A stretch of DNA of 64,000 nucleotides, taken from NCBI GenBank assembly GCA_003240755.1, contig QFNF01000003.1:71741-135740 (forward strand), in the 5' to 3' direction. Positions 60,629 through 64,000 of the stretch are shown here, one piece after another; positions within the stretch are counted from its first letter, which is position 1, and every line of letters starts with the position of its first letter. This DNA is from Sphingomonas hengshuiensis. GTDB taxonomy: Bacteria > Pseudomonadota > Alphaproteobacteria > Sphingomonadales > Sphingomonadaceae. A program made the position numbers and the translations under genes. Under the pieces are notes generated by a model. It did no database searches and was not told the DNA's origin. It was given only the letters and a program-made list of their open reading frames with translations.

Positions 60629-60985
60629 ATGACCGTCCGCCTCTATGGCATCCCCAATTGCGACACGATGAAGAAGGCGCGCATCTGGCTCGACACGCAC
60701 GGCATCGCCCATGACTTTCACGACTATAAGAAGGCTGGCATCGACCGCGCTACGCTGGAACAATGGGTCGCGGACCTTGGCTGGGAAACGCTGCTCAACC
60801 GCGCGGGCACGACGTTCCGCAAGCTGCCCGACGGGGCCAAGGGCGACCTCGACGCATCCCGCGCGATCGACCTGATGCTTGCCCAGCCGTCGATGATAAA
60901 ACGGCCGGTACTGGTCGGCGACGGCTGGATCGAAACCGGGTTCAGGCCCGAACGCTACGCCGCGCGATTCGCTATCGCAGATTGA
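60629..60985 (+). CDS. ArsC/Spx-family reductase (YffB type)
   Basis: 118 residues. The N-terminus LYGIPNCDTMKKAR has the single active cysteine C11 and a thioredoxin-like fold, and LDASRAIDLMLAQPSMIKRPVL is the second conserved block. This is the YffB group, glutathione-dependent oxidoreductases related to but distinct from arsenate reductase. No arsenic genes are nearby, so an arsenate role is not indicated. It stands alone downstream of a 250-base gap with only a Fur-type site for the opposite gene. Confidence 0.85.
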   Translation: MTVRLYGIPNCDTMKKARIWLDTHGIAHDFHDYKKAGIDRATLEQWVADLGWETLLNRAGTTFRKLPDGAKGDLDASRAIDLMLAQPSMIKRPVLVGDGWIETGFRPERYAARFAIAD

Positions 60986-61045
60986 TTGCGTTAACCATGT
61001 CGAACGGCATCATTGCGGTACCGTATCGATTCGCGTGGGAGCAGC

Positions 61046-61486
61046 ATGGCACCGACTTTCGTTCGAACGCCACCACCCTGGTTCCGTATCGTCGGGGTGC
61101 TGTTCCTGTTGTGGGGTGCGGCGGGCGTCTATGCCTTCTACGCACAGGCGACGATGACGCCGGCCGCGCTGGCGGCGTTGCCCGGCTATGACCGGCGCTT
61201 CCATGCGGCGTTGCCGGTGTGGTTCAACTGGGTCTATGGCATCGCCACCTGGGGCGGGGTGCTGGGCAGCGTCGTGTTGCTCGGCGGGCGGCGCTGGGCG
61301 GCGGGGCTCTATGCCGCCGCGCTGCTGGCGATCGCGATCCAGTTCGGCTGGGTGTTCGCCGCGACCGATCTCATCGCGGTCAAGGGGGCGGCGGCGACCG
61401 TGCCGTTCCCGCTGGTGATCTTCGCCGTCGCGCTGTGGCAACTGGCCACCGCACGGCACGGCATCGCGCGCGGGTGGCTTCGCTGA
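61046..61486 (+). CDS. Hypothetical four-helix membrane protein
   Basis: 146 residues from the ATG at 61046, with GGGAGCAGC before it. Four hydrophobic segments: about 15-35, 60-85, 90-115 and 123-140. The sequence has FRIVGVLFLLWGAAGVYAFY and a short loop TMTPAALAALPGYDRRFHA. No motif is recognised. Probably an inner-membrane protein. It precedes panB by 23 bases and may share its transcript. Confidence 0.75.
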   Translation: MAPTFVRTPPPWFRIVGVLFLLWGAAGVYAFYAQATMTPAALAALPGYDRRFHAALPVWFNWVYGIATWGGVLGSVVLLGGRRWAAGLYAAALLAIAIQFGWVFAATDLIAVKGAAATVPFPLVIFAVALWQLATARHGIARGWLR

Positions 61487-61509
61487 CGCCGCTCGGCTAG
61501 AGCCTGCGC

Positions 61510-62370
61510 ATGTCCACGACCTTCACCATCGACACCGCCACCAGCCGCGCGACGCCGACCCCGGCGCCGATGAAGCGGCTGACCATCCCCGCGATCCGCG
61601 CCGCCAAGGGCGGGACCCCGCTGGTGATGCTGACCGCCTATACCGTGCGCATGGCGCAGTTGATGGACGCGCAGTGCGACATGCTGCTGGTCGGCGACAG
61701 CCTGGGGCAGGTGATCTACGGCCTGCCGTCGACCGTGCCGGTGACGCTCGACATGATGGCGGCGCATGGCGCGGCGGTGGTGCGCGGATCGTATCATGCA
61801 CTGGTCGTCATCGACCTGCCGTTCGGCAGCTATGAAGCCAGTCCGCAGCAGGCGTTCGAAAGCGCCGCGATGCTGCTGAAGGCGACCGGCGCGGCGGCGG
61901 TGAAGCTGGAAGGCGGCACGGCAATGGCGGAAACGGTCGCCTTCCTGTCGCAACGCGGCATTCCCGTCATGGGCCATGTCGGCCTGACGCCGCAGGCGGT
62001 GAACCAGCTTGGCGGCTATGGCGCGCGCGGGCGCAGCGCGGCGGAGGCGGAGAAGATCGTCGCCGACGCGGTCGCGGTGGCCGATGCCGGCGCCTTCGCG
62101 GTGGTGATCGAGGGCGTGGTCGAACCGATCGCGGTCGACATCACCCGCCGCATCGCCTGCCCGACCATCGGCATCGGCGCGTCGGCGCAGTGCGACGGGC
62201 AGGTGCTGGTCGCCGAGGACATGCTGGGCCTGTTCGAACGCACCCCGCGCTTCGTGAAGACCTTCGGCGGCCTGGCCGACCATATCGGGGCGGCGGTCGC
62301 GACCTATGCCGACGAGGTCCGCTCGCGCACGTTTCCGGGACCCGCGCAACTCTATGCGCCACGGGACTGA
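61510..62370 (+). CDS. panB: 3-methyl-2-oxobutanoate hydroxymethyltransferase
   Basis: 286 residues. The family blocks are [15 protein letters not shown] near residue 38, [13 protein letters not shown] near residue 60, [16 protein letters not shown] near residue 98, [11 protein letters not shown] near residue 136 and [18 protein letters not shown] near residue 156, with metal ligands D62, D101 and E139 expected. It adds a hydroxymethyl group from methylene-tetrahydrofolate to 2-oxoisovalerate in pantothenate synthesis. A 20-residue leader before MKRLTIPAI is present, and the true start could be at that internal methionine. No panC adjacent. Confidence 0.94.
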   Translation: MSTTFTIDTATSRATPTPAPMKRLTIPAIRAAKGGTPLVMLTAYTVRMAQLMDAQCDMLLVGDSLGQVIYGLPSTVPVTLDMMAAHGAAVVRGSYHALVVIDLPFGSYEASPQQAFESAAMLLKATGAAAVKLEGGTAMAETVAFLSQRGIPVMGHVGLTPQAVNQLGGYGARGRSAAEAEKIVADAVAVADAGAFAVVIEGVVEPIAVDITRRIACPTIGIGASAQCDGQVLVAEDMLGLFERTPRFVKTFGGLADHIGAAVATYADEVRSRTFPGPAQLYAPRD

Positions 62371-62505
62371 GCGGCCGTTCATCCCCGGCACAGCATCGCA
62401 ACGCCATGGTGCCGTCCCGGAATGGACCCCCATGACCAATTGCTTTCGTTTCGTCCGGTGCTCGGCTAAAGGAGCGCGCTTGATCTATCCCCTGGAGCTG
62501 TTCCC

Positions 62506-63213
62506 TTGGCGTTGACCCCGCAGAACAACGAAGCCTTTTTTCGCGAAGTCGATGAAGAACTGCGCCGTGAGCAGATGTCGAACATCGGCAGGCGCTATGG
62601 CCTGTGGATCATCGGCGCCATCGTGCTTGCGCTGGTCGCGTTCGGCGGCTGGACGTGGTGGCAGCATCGCCAGAACAGCATCGCCGGCGAACAGGGGCAA
62701 CAGCTTGCGACCGCGCTGGACGATATCCAGCAGGGCCGCCCGGCACAGGGCGGGGCGATCGTCGCCGGGCTGACCACGTCGGACAAGGACGCGGTGCGCG
62801 CCACCGCGCTGCTGACACAGGCCGACCTGCTGCTGTCGAAGAACGACCTGAAGGGCGCCGCCGCCGCCTTTGGCAAGGTCGCCGCCGACGAAACCCTGGC
62901 CCAGCCGTTCCGCGACCTTGCGCTCGTCCGGCAGACGTCGGTCGAATATGACAGCCTCCAGCCGCAGCAGGTCATCGACCGGCTTCGCGGCCTTGCCGAC
63001 AAGGGCAGCCCATGGCTGGGCACCGCGGGCGAGATGGTGGCGATCGCCTATCTTCGCCAGAACAAGCTGCAACAGGCCGGGCAGACCTTCGCCATGATCG
63101 CGCAGACCGATAGCGTGCCCGAAAGCGTGCGCGCGCGCGCGGTGCAGATGGCCGGGTCGCTCGGCGTCGATGCCGCGCCCGCCGCGCCCGCCGCCGCCAA
63201 CGCCGCGCAATAA
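62506..63213 (+). CDS. YfgM-like TPR membrane protein
   Basis: 235 residues beginning at a TTG at 62506, with GGAG eight bases upstream; no ATG is better placed. One membrane segment at about 31-50 (GLWIIGAIVLALVAFGGWTWW) is followed by a periplasmic tetratricopeptide-like region (ALLTQADLLLSKNDLKGAAA and similar repeats) and an alanine-rich tail. This is the YfgM family (TPR_21), an inner-membrane periplasmic chaperone that works with PpiD and SecYEG. It precedes bamB, the usual order. The call is firm on layout. Confidence 0.88.
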   Translation: MALTPQNNEAFFREVDEELRREQMSNIGRRYGLWIIGAIVLALVAFGGWTWWQHRQNSIAGEQGQQLATALDDIQQGRPAQGGAIVAGLTTSDKDAVRATALLTQADLLLSKNDLKGAAAAFGKVAADETLAQPFRDLALVRQTSVEYDSLQPQQVIDRLRGLADKGSPWLGTAGEMVAIAYLRQNKLQQAGQTFAMIAQTDSVPESVRARAVQMAGSLGVDAAPAAPAAANAAQ

Positions 63214-63240
63214 CCCTTCTCGATACCGGAACCCCTTTCC

Positions 63241-64000
63241 ATGAAGACGCATCTGAAACTCTCGGCAGCGGTCGCGGCGTTGGCGCTGCTGGGCGGTTGC
63301 GGCGCCTTGAGGGGCAAGGGCCCGGCGCGGACCCCGGTCGTCGGACAGCGCGTGCCGATCCTCGCCTCCGAAAACCTCGCCGAGGTCGATCCCGCGCTCG
63401 CCAACCTGCAGGTCGTGCTGCCGCTCGCCGAAACCAATGCCGACTGGGCACAGCCCGGCGGCAATCCGTCCAAGTCGATGGGCCATGTCGCGCTCGGCGA
63501 TACGCTGCGCCAGGCGTGGAGCGCACGGATCGAGGGCGGCAACACCCGCACCCGTCTCGCCGCCGCGCCGGTCGTGGCGGGCGGTCGGCTCTACGTCATC
63601 GACGTCAACGGCATGGTGACGGCGATGGCGGCGGATACCGGCGCGACCGTCTGGACCGCACAGGCGGTCAAGGGCGATGAAAACCCGCGCGCCCGTTTCG
63701 GCGGCGGCGTGTCGGTGGACGGCAATCGCGCGTTCGCCACCGATGGTCTGGGCGATGTCGTCGCGTTCGACACGGCGGACGGCAAGGAAGTATGGCGCGC
63801 CAAGCCCGGCGGGCCCCTGCGCGGCGCACCCACCGTCGCCAACGGGCAGGTCTATGTCGTCAGCCAGGACAACCAGCTCTTCGCGCTCGACCAGGCCGAT
63901 GGCAAGGTCGTGTGGACCCAGTCGGGCAGCCTCGAGGCGCAGGGCGTGTTCGGCGTCGCCGCGCCCGCGACGGGCCAGGGGACGGTGGTCGCCGGCTTCT
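63241..64000 (+). CDS. bamB: Outer-membrane assembly factor BamB (start only, cut by window edge)
   Basis: 253 codons are visible before the window ends. The lipoprotein signal MKTHLKLSAAVAALALLGGC has its lipobox at LGGC (C20). Then come PQQ-like beta-propeller repeats with the A-x-D-x-x-x-G-x-x-x-W pattern: AMAADTGATVWTAQ, AFDTADGKEVWRAK and ALDQADGKVVWTQ. BamB is an eight-bladed propeller lipoprotein that helps BamA insert outer-membrane proteins. It starts 27 bases after the YfgM-like gene, so they form one operon. About a third of the protein should lie outside the window. Confidence 0.92.
   Translation, partial: MKTHLKLSAAVAALALLGGCGALRGKGPARTPVVGQRVPILASENLAEVDPALANLQVVLPLAETNADWAQPGGNPSKSMGHVALGDTLRQAWSARIEGGNTRTRLAAAPVVAGGRLYVIDVNGMVTAMAADTGATVWTAQAVKGDENPRARFGGGVSVDGNRAFATDGLGDVVAFDTADGKEVWRAKPGGPLRGAPTVANGQVYVVSQDNQLFALDQADGKVVWTQSGSLEAQGVFGVAAPATGQGTVVAGF

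Noticed and set aside
60629..60985. Arsenate reductase
   Set aside because: The sequence is of the YffB/Spx group and no arsenic resistance genes are adjacent.

Overview
The window is typical chromosomal DNA of a GC-rich alphaproteobacterium, most likely Sphingomonadales (Sphingomonas or a close relative). This is inferred from the gene families and local gene orders: the solitary CcrM-type methylase with a GANTC-rich leader, yajC-secD-secF-Mth938, two TonB-dependent receptors, a DUF2171 protein, a patatin/DUF3734-bdhA pair, and dispersed 130-147 bp palindromic elements of a kind common in sphingomonad intergenic DNA. No prophage, CRISPR array, complete insertion sequence or replication origin was seen.

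Region 1 (1-13,744) is accessory and catabolic. A carboxymuconolactone-decarboxylase-family gene lies divergent from a translationally coupled run of aldehyde dehydrogenase, GMC oxidoreductase, second aldehyde dehydrogenase and DUF3237 protein. After a convergent LysR-type regulator come a TonB-dependent receptor and a complete three-component Rieske oxygenase system: VanA/DdmC/LigX-like oxygenase, GR-type reductase and adrenodoxin-type ferredoxin, each overlapping the next by ATGA. A DoxX-like membrane protein ends the run. Together they look like uptake, O-demethylation or hydroxylation, and side-chain alcohol to aldehyde to acid oxidation of an aromatic or related substrate that cannot be named from sequence. 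The region ends in a frameshifted, doubly truncated molybdenum-hydroxylase relic directly beside the 3' end of tRNA-Ala(CGC), so it resembles an island boundary.

Region 2 (13,745-31,960) holds a glycine/arginine-rich DUF2171 protein, a CurA-like reductase, a four-gene minus-strand operon (zinc metallopeptidase, GreA/B-like factor, YaiI, 59-residue HTH protein), patatin plus 3-hydroxybutyrate dehydrogenase, an exported M3 peptidase, the branched-chain 2-oxoacid dehydrogenase genes (E1 alpha, E1 beta, E2), a DUF885 protein, a type 5 uracil-DNA glycosylase and folK. The E2 gene carries one dispersed palindromic element in frame inside its interdomain linker.

Region 3 (31,961-50,781) is mostly housekeeping: tRNA-Lys, PAP2 phosphatase, lepB-rnc, pgi-gor, a dicarboxylate-symporter-type carrier, glmM with a 58-residue zinc protein, a ThiD-VOC fusion, rnhB, ccrM-folP, a large exported protein of unknown function, tRNA-Pro, and the yajC-secD-secF-Mth938 export operon. 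Most repeat copies sit exactly at gene 3' ends here.

Region 4 (50,782-64,000) contains a glycosyltransferase, osmC, a glycine-zipper protein, thpR, a Bax-inhibitor-1-like protein, several small exported proteins, and an iron-related group (siderophore-type TonB receptor, ferredoxin-NADP reductase and a cysteine-containing unknown protein) with two candidate Fur boxes. It ends with an ArsC-like reductase, panB, a YfgM-like TPR protein and the start of bamB, which is cut by the window edge.
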